The notes under the pieces: generated by a model
The model's input: the letters and a program-made list of their open reading frames with translations, nothing else
The model's database searches: none
What the model was told of the DNA's origin: nothing
Made by a program: the position numbers and the translations under genes
Part shown: in pieces, positions 14,319 to 23,379 of the stretch
Layout of the letters: every line of letters begins with the position of its first letter
Numbering within the stretch: the stretch's first letter is position 1
Origin: Sediminibacillus dalangtanensis
Lineage (GTDB): Bacteria > Bacillota > Bacilli > Bacillales > Amphibacillaceae
Length of the DNA stretch: 64,000 nucleotides
NCBI RefSeq assembly: GCF_017792025.1
Contig: NZ_CP046956.1
Span: forward strand, 372,001 to 436,000
Reading direction: 5' to 3'

Positions 14319-15281
14319 ATGACCCAGCACGCTTTTTTGTACAACTCCAAGATTAGTAAGGTCCTTAGAAATATCAACCAAGTAATCGTAGGAAAAGATG
14401 AACCCGCAACGTTAAGCCTTGTTGCTTTACTGGCCGAAGGACATGTCCTCCTCGAGGATGTTCCGGGAGTGGGAAAAACCATGTTAGTCCGGACTTTGGC
14501 CAAATCACTAGATTGTGATTTTAAAAGAATACAGTTTACTCCGGATTTGCTTCCATCTGATGTAACCGGAGTTTCGATATACAACCCGAAGGAATTGGAA
14601 TTTGAATTTCGAGGAGGGCCGATTCTCGGCAACATCGTCCTGGCTGATGAAATCAACCGGACCTCCCCGAAAACACAATCTGCTCTATTGGAAGGCATGG
14701 AAGAAAACAGCGTCACGGTCGATGGCAACACAATCCAGCTGAAACATCCCTTTTTTGTCATGGCTACCCAGAATCCGATTGAGTATGAGGGGACATATCC
14801 ACTGCCGGAAGCCCAGCTTGACCGGTTCTTGCTCAAACTGAAAATGGGTTATCCGACTGCTCAAGAAGAACTGCAAATGCTGGAAAAAACATCGAAAAAC
14901 CATCCCATCAACGATATTGAAGCAGTGATTGACAAAGAAGAATTGATCACGATTCAAAAGGAAGTCAAGGATGTATATATGGACCAGAACGTCCAGCGCT
15001 ATATCATCGATATCGTGACCGGGACAAGGGAACACCGGGGAGCCTATTTAGGGGTCAGTCCCCGCGGGTCGATTGCCCTGATGAAAGCGGCCAAAGCGTA
15101 TGCCTATATTCATGACCGCGATTATGTGCTGCCGGATGATGTGAAATATTTGGCGCCGTTCGTGTTGGCCCACCGGATTATTTTGACTTCGGAGGCAAAG
15201 TTTGAAGGCATAACGGCAGAATCGATTATAGAGGAGCTGCTCGGTAATGCCTCGATCCCTGTACGAAAGGAATATAGTTGA
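14319..15281 (+). CDS. yeaC: MoxR-family AAA ATPase (YeaC-like)
   Basis: 320 residues from ATG 14319, which GGAAGGAG precedes. Walker A is GVPGVGKT-like (DVPGVGKTMLVRT), Walker B is VLADEIN, and the C-terminal lid carries the conserved LGVSPRGS. MoxR ATPases act as chaperone-like partners of DUF58 or von Willebrand domain proteins encoded next to them. The stop overlaps the next start (TGATG). The three-gene order matches B. subtilis yeaC-yeaD-yebA, upstream of guaA. Confidence 0.88.
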   Translation: MTQHAFLYNSKISKVLRNINQVIVGKDEPATLSLVALLAEGHVLLEDVPGVGKTMLVRTLAKSLDCDFKRIQFTPDLLPSDVTGVSIYNPKELEFEFRGGPILGNIVLADEINRTSPKTQSALLEGMEENSVTVDGNTIQLKHPFFVMATQNPIEYEGTYPLPEAQLDRFLLKLKMGYPTAQEELQMLEKTSKNHPINDIEAVIDKEELITIQKEVKDVYMDQNVQRYIIDIVTGTREHRGAYLGVSPRGSIALMKAAKAYAYIHDRDYVLPDDVKYLAPFVLAHRIILTSEAKFEGITAESIIEELLGNASIPVRKEYS

Positions 15282-16546
15282 TGAAACGCTCGTTTTCCAT
15301 GGGCTTTAAGTTTTTTTTCGTCTTACTGTTATTTGGCATCTTTTTTGCCTACGCTATGTTCCAGGGAGGCTTCGTCAGCTGGTTTTTGTTTTACAGTTTT
15401 CTGCCAATCATTGTCTACATGTTTTTATTGCTCATCTATCCAATTTCCAATTGGACGGTTAAGCGCCGCTTGTCCAGACATATTGTCCAGGCTTCCGATC
15501 ATCTTTCAGTCGAAGTGGAGCTAAGCCGGCGCTTCGCTTTTCCACTTTACTATTGCATTGTCGAAGAGTACTTTCCCGCAAGTCTGCAAAAAGAAGATAC
15601 CAGTCGTTCGAAATTTCAGCGTATGAACGAGCTAGATGCGCTGGCGAAACGGAGAGTCGTGAAACGTGTCTCCTTTCCATGGTTCAAGCGGAAATGGACA
15701 TACCGTTATACCTTGGACAACGTGCCGCGCGGGGAGCATCACCTTGGTGCCTTCCGCGTCAAAACCGGTGACTTTTTCGGCTTTATCAAAAAAGAATACG
15801 TATACCCGACCGCCAGTTATCTGCTCGTATTTCCATCGCAACGCGACATTGTCTTTCGCGAAAAAGTGAACAGTTTCGAGGAAGGAGCGTCTGCTTCTTA
15901 CAATGTGAATGCCAAGAATACCAACGTCGTCACGGGTGTTAGGGAGTATATGCCGGGTGACCGTTTTTCCTGGATCGATTGGAAAACGACTGCCAGAAAA
16001 AACACCGTTATGACGAAGGAATTCGAGCAGGAAAAGAGCTCGAACATGGTGCTGATCCTTGACGCCGTTGCCTTTCCCGGCCAGGACCAGATCGCCTTCG
16101 AAGGAAGTGTCGAAGTGACTGCTTCTCTGTTGGAAGCCTTAAAACGGAAAGCTTCGCAAATTACCTTCATTGGGGTGGGAGAGGAGCGCGTGTTTTTCCC
16201 TTTTCAAGAGGATCCGGCAAAAAATTTATTGAACCAGAACTATCTGGCCCGGATTCAGCCTGGCGGCAATGTACCGTTTTCCAGGATGCTCGACCAGGAG
16301 ACACGCAATATTCCGCAAGGGCTGGTCGCCATGGTTGTCACCAATCAACTTGATCAAGCCACCATCAAAGCATTGGAGCGACTAAAGCGGAAAAGTAAAA
16401 AAATGATTGTCTTTTTGATTAAACCATCTGCAAAAATAACGGGGGAAGATAGTAGAATGATTCACCAATTATCCGTTGGTGGTGTGTCGGTGAATGTACT
16501 GACGGAGGAGCAGCTGGTGCAGCAGAAGTTGGAGGTGAGCAGCTGA
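15281..16546 (+). CDS. yeaD: DUF58 membrane-anchored protein (YeaD-like)
   Basis: 421 residues with two hydrophobic helices in the first 55 residues and the DUF58 block around 210-290 (YMPGDRFSWIDWKTTARKN), followed by a von Willebrand A-like region. These proteins partner MoxR ATPases. Its start overlaps the moxR stop and its stop overlaps the next start (TGATG), so the three proteins are likely made in step. An in-frame TTG at 15278 is a minor alternative start. Confidence 0.87.
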   Translation: MKRSFSMGFKFFFVLLLFGIFFAYAMFQGGFVSWFLFYSFLPIIVYMFLLLIYPISNWTVKRRLSRHIVQASDHLSVEVELSRRFAFPLYYCIVEEYFPASLQKEDTSRSKFQRMNELDALAKRRVVKRVSFPWFKRKWTYRYTLDNVPRGEHHLGAFRVKTGDFFGFIKKEYVYPTASYLLVFPSQRDIVFREKVNSFEEGASASYNVNAKNTNVVTGVREYMPGDRFSWIDWKTTARKNTVMTKEFEQEKSSNMVLILDAVAFPGQDQIAFEGSVEVTASLLEALKRKASQITFIGVGEERVFFPFQEDPAKNLLNQNYLARIQPGGNVPFSRMLDQETRNIPQGLVAMVVTNQLDQATIKALERLKRKSKKMIVFLIKPSAKITGEDSRMIHQLSVGGVSVNVLTEEQLVQQKLEVSS

Positions 16547-18753
16547 TGGCTTTGTTTTCGAGCAGTAAACGCCAGCTTGTTTTCCGTATGATCATCTATC
16601 TGTGTGGTTTCTTACTGCTTTGGGAATGGCTGCGTCCCTTGGAAACGCTGACGGACACCGGCAGCCTCTCAGCTTTCGTGATTTACACCGGATTTTGTTT
16701 TACCATATCGGTTCTGAATATGAAATGGTGGCTGTCGATACCCCTGAAATTGGGCGGTTTACTGTTTGTACTCGATGGCTTGTTTATTTCCGAGCCCATG
16801 TTCTCAAAAGGCTGGTTTTATTTATTATACTTGCACGTGCAATATAATGTAGAAATGATTTCCAGCCAGAACTGGACGGAAATCACACCGTTGTTCCGCA
16901 GCTTACTGTTTTTGATTTTGTTGTGGCTGATGAGTTATTTAATGTATTACTGGTTTGTCATCTCAAAAAGGATATTCCTGTTTGTACTGCTTACCTTTAT
17001 CTACTTGACGGTGCTCGATACGTTTACTGCCTATGAGGCAAACACAGCCATAGTCCGTGCTTTTATCGTGTCATTGATTGCGCTTGGCGTCTCAAATTTT
17101 TATAAAGAGTTGGGCAGGGAGGCAATGACCTTTACCGGGTTAAAACGGGTTTCCGCCTGGGTGCTGCCACTGGCTGCGGTGATTGTTTTTTCCAGCCTCG
17201 TCGGCTTTGCTGCACCTAAACTGGACCCGCAGTGGCCTGATCCAGTTCCGTATTTGACCAGTACATCACCGGATGCCGGTTTTGGAGAAGATGGCACAGG
17301 CGGGGTGCAAAAAGTCGGTTATGGCGAGGATGATTCCCGTCTCGGCGGTTCCTTTGTCCAGGACGACTCCCTTGTCTTTCAGGCCCAGGTTGAAGAAAAG
17401 CACTATTGGCGGATTGAAACGAAGGATATTTACACGGGAAAGGGATGGGAACGTTCCACAGAACCAGAATATAACCTGACCAGCGATGGATCGGTAGATT
17501 TCGATACATTTGAAAACTCTGTAGAAACGGAGTCGCTTCAAGGGATCGTCACCTTTCAATCCAATGCCTTTTTCTCTAAACTTGTCTATCCATATGGGAT
17601 CAAGCAGGTGGATGGGGAGGAAGATGTCAACTATCTGGTCGACAGTGAGTTCGGTTCGATTGCCGTGGAAGCCCCTGAGCAGCAGGGAATTGTCGACCAA
17701 TACCAGGTTTCCTACGAAAACCCTTCCTATTCAATCGATCTCCTGTCGGAAGCCAGCGGGGAAGATCCGCAAGCAATCAAGGAAAACTACCTTCAGCTTC
17801 CGGATGACCTGCCGAACAGGGTCGGAAATCTTGCCAGCCAAATCGTATCCGAGGAAGAGACGAGGTATGATCAGGTGAAAGCGGTCGAGCAGTATTTCAA
17901 CCGCAACGGCTTTGTCTACCAGACAGAAGATGTGGCGGTTCCAGGCCGTAATCAAGACTATGTCGACCAGTTTTTATTTGAAACAAAGGCCGGTTATTGT
18001 GATAACTATTCGACGTCAATGACGGTGATGCTCCGAACACTCGGCATTCCGGCGCGCTGGGTGAAAGGTTTTACAGGTGGAGATCTGGCGCCGGCTTCGG
18101 AGGACAGCATCGAAGGCCTGAATACCTACAAAGTAACCAACTCCAACGCGCATTCCTGGGTTGAAGTGTACTTTCCGGAAGTAGGATGGGTTCCATTTGA
18201 ACCGACACAGGGCTTCAGCAATCCGGTTGATTTTTACCAGGATGTCAATCAGCAGCAGGACAGCTCTGACACCGATGAGGCTGCTGAACAGGAAGAACAG
18301 GAACGTCCTGGCAACCAGCAGGAAGTAGGGGCGGAAGAGGATGAAGCAGCTTCAGAAGGCAATGCCAATGTCCAGCTTACAGGTGGCTGGAATTGGACAG
18401 TCGCCGCTTTGGCAGTGGTGCTGATTGCAGCGGTCGTGATCCTCTTTCTCACCCGGTACCGTTGGATGTCGGCCTGGATGCGCAGGAAGTTTCATCACCA
18501 GCAAAATCCGCAAATGTACCAGGAAGCCTATCTATTCTTGTTAAAGCTGCTGAACCATAAAGGGATGGGTCGTCAGGATGGCCAGACTTTAAGAGAATAT
18601 GCCATCCAGGTCGACAAGCGCTTCGAATCACAGGATATGGTTCGGCTTACGCATCAGTATGAACGGATGCTGTATCGGAATGAAACAGATTCGGCGCAAT
18701 GGGGAAATATTACTGAATTGTGGGAAAACTTAATTAAACGGGCATTGTCTTGA
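16546..18753 (+). CDS. yebA: Transmembrane transglutaminase-like protein (YebA/TgpA-like)
   Basis: 735 residues. About five transmembrane helices in the first 225 residues, an extracytoplasmic domain, then a transglutaminase core with AGYCDNYST (nucleophile Cys), NAHSWVEVYFPEVGW (His) and PFEPT, then an acidic Glu/Gln-rich linker, a further membrane helix (about 615-640) and a cytoplasmic DUF4129-type tail. It may cross-link or cleave proteins at the outer face of the membrane, driven by the MoxR partner. The guaA promoter -35 overlaps its stop codon. Confidence 0.86.
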   Translation: MALFSSSKRQLVFRMIIYLCGFLLLWEWLRPLETLTDTGSLSAFVIYTGFCFTISVLNMKWWLSIPLKLGGLLFVLDGLFISEPMFSKGWFYLLYLHVQYNVEMISSQNWTEITPLFRSLLFLILLWLMSYLMYYWFVISKRIFLFVLLTFIYLTVLDTFTAYEANTAIVRAFIVSLIALGVSNFYKELGREAMTFTGLKRVSAWVLPLAAVIVFSSLVGFAAPKLDPQWPDPVPYLTSTSPDAGFGEDGTGGVQKVGYGEDDSRLGGSFVQDDSLVFQAQVEEKHYWRIETKDIYTGKGWERSTEPEYNLTSDGSVDFDTFENSVETESLQGIVTFQSNAFFSKLVYPYGIKQVDGEEDVNYLVDSEFGSIAVEAPEQQGIVDQYQVSYENPSYSIDLLSEASGEDPQAIKENYLQLPDDLPNRVGNLASQIVSEEETRYDQVKAVEQYFNRNGFVYQTEDVAVPGRNQDYVDQFLFETKAGYCDNYSTSMTVMLRTLGIPARWVKGFTGGDLAPASEDSIEGLNTYKVTNSNAHSWVEVYFPEVGWVPFEPTQGFSNPVDFYQDVNQQQDSSDTDEAAEQEEQERPGNQQEVGAEEDEAASEGNANVQLTGGWNWTVAALAVVLIAAVVILFLTRYRWMSAWMRRKFHHQQNPQMYQEAYLFLLKLLNHKGMGRQDGQTLREYAIQVDKRFESQDMVRLTHQYERMLYRNETDSAQWGNITELWENLIKRALS

Positions 18754-18779
18754 CCAGCTGTTTGCAGCGCTGATAGAAT
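18750..18779 (+). promoter_or_regulatory. Sigma-A promoter for guaA
   Basis: TTGACC (18750-18755) and TAGAAT (18774-18779) with an 18-nt spacer. Transcription would start near 18786 and run into the riboswitch. Confidence 0.75.
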
Positions 18780-18830
18780 GGTAACAATTCAAGCGGGCCT
18801 GACTAGTCAGAGCCGGAATACAAAGGAATA

Positions 18831-18909
18831 AACACTTCATATATCCTCGATAATAAGGTTCGAGAGTCTCTACCGGGGCACCGTAAACGCTCTGACTATG
18901 AAGGTGGAA
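18831..18909 (+). promoter_or_regulatory. Guanine riboswitch aptamer, guaA leader
   Basis: A purine-class three-way junction: P1 CACTTCAT pairing with ATGAAGGTG, the conserved GTCTCTACC junction, L3 ACCGTAAA and J3/1 in CTGACTATG. The C in GACTATG is the base that selects guanine. J1/2 reads TATATCC, one A shorter than the usual TATAATCC of the other two aptamers in this window. A terminator follows, so guanine binding should stop transcription before guaA. Confidence 0.88.
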
Positions 18910-18938
18910 ATCACCAGCTGTTCCAGGCTGTGCGGTAT

Positions 18939-18984
18939 AGATTTCTGCCTTCCTCGAGACGGGAAGGCGGAAATCTATTTTTTT
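18939..18984 (+). terminator. Riboswitch-controlled terminator ahead of guaA
   Basis: 15-nt imperfect stem with arms containing GATTTCTGCCTTCC and GGAAGGCGGAAATC, followed by seven T. It is the off-state expression platform of the guanine aptamer just upstream. The remaining leader to 19083 holds only the ribosome site. Confidence 0.88.
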
Positions 18985-19083
18985 GCATTTTATATGGAGG
19001 GATTGCCGGTTCCTATAATAAAATCCGGCAGCTACTACAAGAAATGACAGCAATCAATTTGCGGAGCTAAGGAGATGGATGGG

Positions 19084-20619
19084 TTGGAAAACAATGAAAT
19101 GATATTGGTTCTTGATTTTGGCAGTCAGTACAATCAGTTGATCACCAGAAGAATAAGAGAATTCGGCGTATATAGTGAATTGCATTCCCATCGCTTGACG
19201 GCTGAAACGATCAAACGGATGAATCCGAAGGGGATCATCCTCTCAGGTGGACCGCACAGTGTCTACGATGAGAACAGCTTTCGCTGTGATAAAGAAATTT
19301 TTGAACTGGGAATTCCGATTTTGGGAATCTGCTATGGCATGCAGCTGATGACGCTGCACTATGGCGGGCATGTTGAAAGAGCGAAAGAAAGAGAGTACGG
19401 CAAGGCGGACATCGACTTGACCGGCAGCCCGATTTTGTTCAACGGCACTCCGGCCAAGCAAACGGTATGGATGAGTCACGGCGATAAAGTAATCGAGCCT
19501 GCCGAAGGTTTCACAATCGATGCCACCAGTCATTCGACTCCGGTTGCAGCCATCAGCAACACGGACAAGCAGCTGTACGGCGTTCAATTCCATCCGGAAG
19601 TAAGAAATACAGAGTATGGCAATCATTTATTAAAACAGTTTGTTTTCGATGTATGTCAGGCCAGCGGCGATTGGACGATGGAAAACTTCGTCGATCAGGA
19701 AGTGGAAAAAATCCGCGCCAAGGTCGGAGACAAGAAGGTGCTCTGTGCGCTTAGCGGTGGCGTGGATTCGTCGGTAGTAGCGGCATTGATCCATAAAGCG
19801 ATCGGGGACCAGCTCACCTGTATTTTTGTCGACCATGGACTGCTTCGTAAAAATGAAGGCGACATAGTCATGGAAACATTCCGTGACGGATTCCATATGA
19901 ACATCATCCGCGTCGACGCACAGGACAGGTTTTTAAGCAAACTGCGCGGAGTGGCAGACCCGGAACAAAAACGGAAAATCATCGGCAACGAATTTATTTA
20001 CGTCTTCGATGATGAAGCGGATAAATTGAAAGATATTGATTACCTGGCGCAAGGTACGTTGTACACCGACATTGTAGAGAGCGGAACGGAAACCGCCCAA
20101 ACGATCAAATCCCACCACAATGTAGGGGGACTTCCGGAAAACATGCAGTTTGAGCTGCTCGAACCGCTGAACACGCTGTTCAAAGACGAAGTGAGAGAAT
20201 TGGGCATCGAGCTCGGTGTACCGGAAGAAATCGTTTGGCGTCAGCCTTTCCCGGGACCGGGACTTGGCATTCGGGTACTTGGAGAGGTAACGGAAGAGAA
20301 AGTGGAAATCGTCCGGAAATCGGATGCGATTTTACGAGAAGAAATAAAGCTGGCCGGACTGGAGAGAGATATCTGGCAGTACTTTACTGTGCTTCCGGAC
20401 ATCCGGAGCGTGGGGGTCATGGGCGACACCAGAACCTATGACTATACGATCGGCATTCGTGCGGTTACCTCGATCGACGGCATGACTTCGGACTGGGCGA
20501 GGATCCCATGGGATGTTCTCGAAAAGATTTCCACCCGGATCGTCAATGAAGTCGACCATATCAATCGGGTTGTTTATGACGTGACCAGCAAGCCGCCGGC
20601 AACGATTGAGTGGGAATAG
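19084..20619 (+). CDS. guaA: GMP synthase (glutamine-hydrolysing)
   Basis: About 511 residues. The class I glutaminase domain (1-195) has GICYGMQ (nucleophile Cys) and FHPEV; the ATP-pyrophosphatase domain has the P-loop LSGGVDSS; the C-terminal dimer domain ends KPPATIEWE. It converts XMP, ATP and glutamine to GMP. I prefer the TTG at 19084 (AAGGAG 9 nt upstream) to the ATG at 19075, which directly abuts that site. Regulation is by the upstream guanine riboswitch. Position between yebA and pbuG matches B. subtilis. Confidence 0.95.
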   Translation: MENNEMILVLDFGSQYNQLITRRIREFGVYSELHSHRLTAETIKRMNPKGIILSGGPHSVYDENSFRCDKEIFELGIPILGICYGMQLMTLHYGGHVERAKEREYGKADIDLTGSPILFNGTPAKQTVWMSHGDKVIEPAEGFTIDATSHSTPVAAISNTDKQLYGVQFHPEVRNTEYGNHLLKQFVFDVCQASGDWTMENFVDQEVEKIRAKVGDKKVLCALSGGVDSSVVAALIHKAIGDQLTCIFVDHGLLRKNEGDIVMETFRDGFHMNIIRVDAQDRFLSKLRGVADPEQKRKIIGNEFIYVFDDEADKLKDIDYLAQGTLYTDIVESGTETAQTIKSHHNVGGLPENMQFELLEPLNTLFKDEVRELGIELGVPEEIVWRQPFPGPGLGIRVLGEVTEEKVEIVRKSDAILREEIKLAGLERDIWQYFTVLPDIRSVGVMGDTRTYDYTIGIRAVTSIDGMTSDWARIPWDVLEKISTRIVNEVDHINRVVYDVTSKPPATIEWE

Positions 20620-20626
20620 AAGAACA

Positions 20627-20670
20627 AAACACGAACATTGCTATCATTTAACAATAAAACATTCGTGAAA
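20627..20670 (+). promoter_or_regulatory. PurR box pair upstream of pbuG
   Basis: Two inverted half-sites with CGAA (20632-20635) and TTCG (20662-20665) cores exactly 30 nt apart. The first arm, AAACACGAACATT, fits the PurBox consensus well; the second is weaker. The same geometry occurs before purE. It ends 4 nt before the -35 box, suiting PurR repression relieved by PRPP. Confidence 0.7.
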
Positions 20671-20674
20671 CCCC

Positions 20675-20703
20675 TTGACGAAAATGTAGGACGTTAGTAT
20701 GAT
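20675..20703 (+). promoter_or_regulatory. Sigma-A promoter for pbuG
   Basis: TTGACG (20675-20680) and TATGAT (20698-20703), 17-nt spacer, immediately after the PurR boxes and before the riboswitch. Confidence 0.82.
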
Positions 20704-20738
20704 AGTGAAGTAATTTTAAATAAATATTGATTGAAACA

Positions 20739-20811
20739 ACCGTCGTATAATTTTGGGGATATGGCCCATGAGTTTCTACCGGACTACCGTAAATGGTCTG
20801 ACTACGCTGGT
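20739..20811 (+). promoter_or_regulatory. Guanine riboswitch aptamer, pbuG leader
   Basis: Purine aptamer with J1/2 TATAATT, L2 GATATGGC, junction GTTTCTACC, L3 ACCGTAAA and J3/1 in CTGACTACG. The C of GACTACG indicates guanine rather than adenine. P1 pairs ACCGTCGTA with TACGCTGGT with one mismatch. Together with the PurR boxes this gives dual control of the purine permease. Confidence 0.9.
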
Positions 20812-20855
20812 GATTGACAGAGGATTTTTTGTCGATTCCCATACGTGTGTCCGGT

Positions 20856-20888
20856 AGCGCTCTTGGTTTAAACCAGGAGCGCTTTTTT
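20856..20888 (+). terminator. Riboswitch-controlled terminator ahead of pbuG
   Basis: A 14-nt stem with arms AGCGCTCTTGGTTT and AAACCAGGAGCGCT and almost no loop, followed by a T-run. It ends about 250 nt before the pbuG start, an unusually long distance explained by the repeat that follows. Confidence 0.88.
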
Positions 20889-20893
20889 CGTTG

Positions 20894-21070
20894 TATAGGA
20901 AATGATAAATTTAACTGTCTATGGATAATTATTGGATGAACCAGCCACGTCCAGCTCCAGCGCCTACCCCCTCGAGGTCTTAAGCCCACCCTCTGTGTGG
21001 CAAAAAGCGCCACGCCGAGGCTGTTCTTAAGCTTGTCGGGGGTGAGCAAGGCGCTTGCGCTTTTGTCCTT
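20894..21070 (+). repeat. Interspersed repeat (TATAGGAAAT ... GCGCTTGCGCTTTTGTCCTT), copy 1
   Basis: Begins TATAGGAAATGATAAA, contains GCGCCACGCCGAGGCTG and TTCTTAAGCTTGTCGG, and ends GGCGCTTGCGCTTTTGTCC. A related copy in the same orientation lies at 61066-61205. It occupies most of the pbuG leader between the riboswitch terminator and the start codon. I recall similar GC-rich intergenic repeats in many Bacillaceae genomes; function unknown. Confidence 0.75.
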
Positions 21071-21138
21071 GGAACAGCAATTATTAGTTTTTGTATATGT
21101 TGAAAAAATTACTGCGACGGAATGGGGAGGAATAGAGA

Positions 21139-22473
21139 ATGAAAAAATATTTTCGGTTTGAGGAACTTGGCACTAACTATCGGACAGAATTCATCGCCGG
21201 GCTGACCACTTTCTTGGCGATGGCTTATATTTTGTTTGTCAACCCGGCAACGTTAGCGCTAGTGGGCGTTGAGGAACTGCCGGAAGGCGTGACGCGAATC
21301 GACCAGGGAGCCGTATTTACCGCCACCGCGCTGGCAGCAGCTGTGGGAACCTTGGTCATGGGATTGTTTGCCAAGTATCCGATTGCGCTCGCCCCGGGGA
21401 TGGGCTTAAATGCCTTCTTTGCATACACGGTCATCCTTGGGTATGGAATTCCGTGGGAAACAGCTTTAGCAGGCGTGCTTGCTTCCGGGCTGATTTTTAT
21501 CGTTTTGACATTGACGGGACTGCGGGAAAGAATCATCAATGCTATTCCTGGCAATCTTAAAATGGCGGTTGGAGCTGGTATTGGCTTGTTCATCGCTTTT
21601 ATCGGCTTTCAAAATTCAGGAATCGTCATCGGTGACCCGGACACGATGGTGGCCCTTGGGGATTTGACGGATCCGAACACGTTGTTGGCGGTTTTCGGAG
21701 TTGTCGTAACGGTCATCCTGCTCGCTTCCAACGTGAAAGGCGGCGTATTTTACGGAATGATCATCACCGCAATTGCTGGTATGATTGTCGGATTGATTGA
21801 TCCGCCATCAAGCGCAGGCGACATCGTCGGACCGGCTCCAAGCCTTGCGCCGACCTTTGGACAGGCTTTCGCCCATTTTGGGGATATCTTTACGATCCAG
21901 ATGCTTGTCGTCATCCTGACGTTTTTGTTCGTAGACTTTTTTGATACGGCTGGAACACTGGTGGCTGTTGCGACCAAAGCAGGTCTTATGAAGGACAACA
22001 AATTGCCGCGTGCAGGAAAAGCATTGTTCTCGGACTCCGCCGCAACCGTTGTCGGAGCCACGCTTGGCACATCGACGACGACTTCTTATGTCGAGTCGAC
22101 AACCGGCGTAAGTGCAGGAGGAAAAACAGGTTTCACGTCCGTGGTTACGGCTGCCTTCTTTTTGCTTGCACTTTTCTTTTCACCACTTTTGAGTATCGTG
22201 ACTTCTGCGGTGACCGCACCCGCTTTAATTATCGTTGGTGTCCTGATGTGCTCCACATTGAGGGACATCGAATGGGGCAGCTTTGAAATTGCCGTGCCGG
22301 CGTTTCTTACGATCATCATGATGCCGCTGACTTACAGCATCGCTACCGGAATTGCCATCGGTTTTGTCTTTTACCCAATCACGATGCTCGTAAAAGGGAA
22401 AGCAAAAGAAATCAATCCGGTTATGTATCTATTGTTTGTGATATTCATCTTGTATTTTATTTTCTTAAGCTGA
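21139..22473 (+). CDS. pbuG: Hypoxanthine/guanine permease (NCS2, AzgA-like)
   Basis: 444 residues, about 12-14 transmembrane helices, NCS2 family of the AzgA/PbuG branch. Recognisable are the N-terminal FEELGTNYRTEFIAGLTTFL, the FAKYPIALAPGMGLNAFFAY block and the TSTTTSYVESTTGVSAGGKTG segment that forms part of the substrate site. It imports hypoxanthine and guanine with protons. GGGGAGG precedes the ATG. Gene order and its PurR plus guanine-riboswitch leader match B. subtilis pbuG (yebB). Confidence 0.93.
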   Translation: MKKYFRFEELGTNYRTEFIAGLTTFLAMAYILFVNPATLALVGVEELPEGVTRIDQGAVFTATALAAAVGTLVMGLFAKYPIALAPGMGLNAFFAYTVILGYGIPWETALAGVLASGLIFIVLTLTGLRERIINAIPGNLKMAVGAGIGLFIAFIGFQNSGIVIGDPDTMVALGDLTDPNTLLAVFGVVVTVILLASNVKGGVFYGMIITAIAGMIVGLIDPPSSAGDIVGPAPSLAPTFGQAFAHFGDIFTIQMLVVILTFLFVDFFDTAGTLVAVATKAGLMKDNKLPRAGKALFSDSAATVVGATLGTSTTTSYVESTTGVSAGGKTGFTSVVTAAFFLLALFFSPLLSIVTSAVTAPALIIVGVLMCSTLRDIEWGSFEIAVPAFLTIIMMPLTYSIATGIAIGFVFYPITMLVKGKAKEINPVMYLLFVIFILYFIFLS

Positions 22474-22546
22474 TGAAAAATGGATGGAAGATAATATAAA
22501 TCACTAAACAGCAACAAAATCTCAACAATTGATTGATTACGCAATG

Positions 22547-23108
22547 GATAGAAACTGCGCAGTAATTGTAATAGGAAGTGCTATGCCTATTCAATAAGAG
22601 TTTTAACCAACGCTTCGGTAGCATACTACGCTTTCCGCGGGCACGGCTTCAGCTAACTTGGTAAAGAAAAGCCCTTTACCAAGTGGATCTTCAGCTCGCG
22701 CTTTTCCCGCTGGAGTCTGCGTATGCTACCTGCGCTAAGAAGTATGCTGATTATCGTAAGCGTAGAAACCTTTTCCCTTGAGACCCAAAAAGACATCTTA
22801 AAAACGCTTGTCAGGAAGCATGTACTTCTCTTCATAAAAAAACAGTTGAGGGTTCCGTCTTTTCTCGGTTCTCTTGGACTTTCTGCTTGTTTTCCTAGCT
22901 ATGTCTTTTGATAAGACGTTTCTTGTAGTACCAAGTGAATCAAGGAAAAAATGTCTAGTACACTCGTTTATAAACAGGATGCTGTTCTAGCGGAGGAAAT
23001 ACCCGGAGACTCCAGCGGGAGAAAAGGCATCGGTGAGATCCCGGAGAGCGTTAGCTCGAGGAAGCTCACCAGCCGCCCGCGGAAAGCGCAGGGTAATTCC
23101 GCAGCGTC
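22547..23108 (+). repeat. Long interspersed repeat, copy 1 (~562 bp)
   Basis: Starts GATAGAAACTGCGCAG and ends CGCAGGGTAATTCCGCAGCG. A copy in opposite orientation lies at 38051-38603, roughly 80-90 percent identical over aligned segments by eye. Each end is a structured GC-rich block: GGTAGCATAC (22617) pairs with GTATGCTACC (22721), and a TTGGTAAAG/CTTTACCAA hairpin lies between. The far end has GGAGACTCC and CCGCGGAAAGCG motifs that I recall as common in Bacillaceae repeats. Single-base indels between copies disrupt any shared reading frame, so it looks non-coding. It fills most of the 906-nt gap after pbuG. Confidence 0.85.
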
Positions 23109-23182
23109 TGACTACACATTTTCTAATCAAGGACGGAAAGGAACCATTTAGTTCGCAGTTTATATGAAATCGGCAATGAAAG

Positions 23183-23229
23183 ACCGAGCGAATTCGAATA
23201 TGTAAAATTCGAATTATCGTTCGGTTTTT
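23183..23229. terminator. Terminator-like hairpin between pbuG and the Hsp20 gene
   Basis: An imperfect stem with ACCGAGCGAATTCGAAT and ATTCGAATTATCGTTCGGT arms followed by TTTTT on the plus strand and a weaker T-run on the minus strand. It could end transcripts from either side. The rest of 23109-23379 holds no gene I can support. Confidence 0.55.
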
Positions 23230-23379
23230 GCTTTGGCCGCTGTGACTTTTGCCCAAGTGCTAATCTTCATATTTTCCTAGGGTTGCATTAGCACTCATGC
23301 CAAACAAGGAAGGGGAATGATGGAAACAACACAAAGGTATTGCTTTACTCGAAAACACTCCTTTCTTGCATCCATCCTA

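Noticed and set aside
15051..15064. GGGGTCAGTCCCC inside the MoxR gene, identical to one arm of the palindromic repeat
   Set aside because: It encodes the conserved LGVSPR motif of MoxR ATPases and has no partner arm nearby, so codon coincidence is the simplest explanation.
22723..22911. Open frames in both copies of the long repeat with similar translations (ETQ..ILKT.VRK ... GLS.CFPSYVF)
   Set aside because: The copies differ by several single-base insertions and deletions within the shared stretch, so the frame is not conserved codon by codon, and there is no ribosome site. Similarity reflects DNA relatedness.
23183..23229. ATCGTTCGGTTTT resembling a PurR box
   Set aside because: The partner half-site is at the wrong spacing and no promoter or purine gene follows; the symmetry is better explained as a terminator-like hairpin.
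23260..23298. TTAGCACTC with an upstream AGTGCTAA near the Hsp20 gene, suggesting a CIRCE element
   Set aside because: The arm order is reversed (AGTGCTAA first), spacing is about 21 nt not 9, and it lies downstream of the gene on the minus strand.
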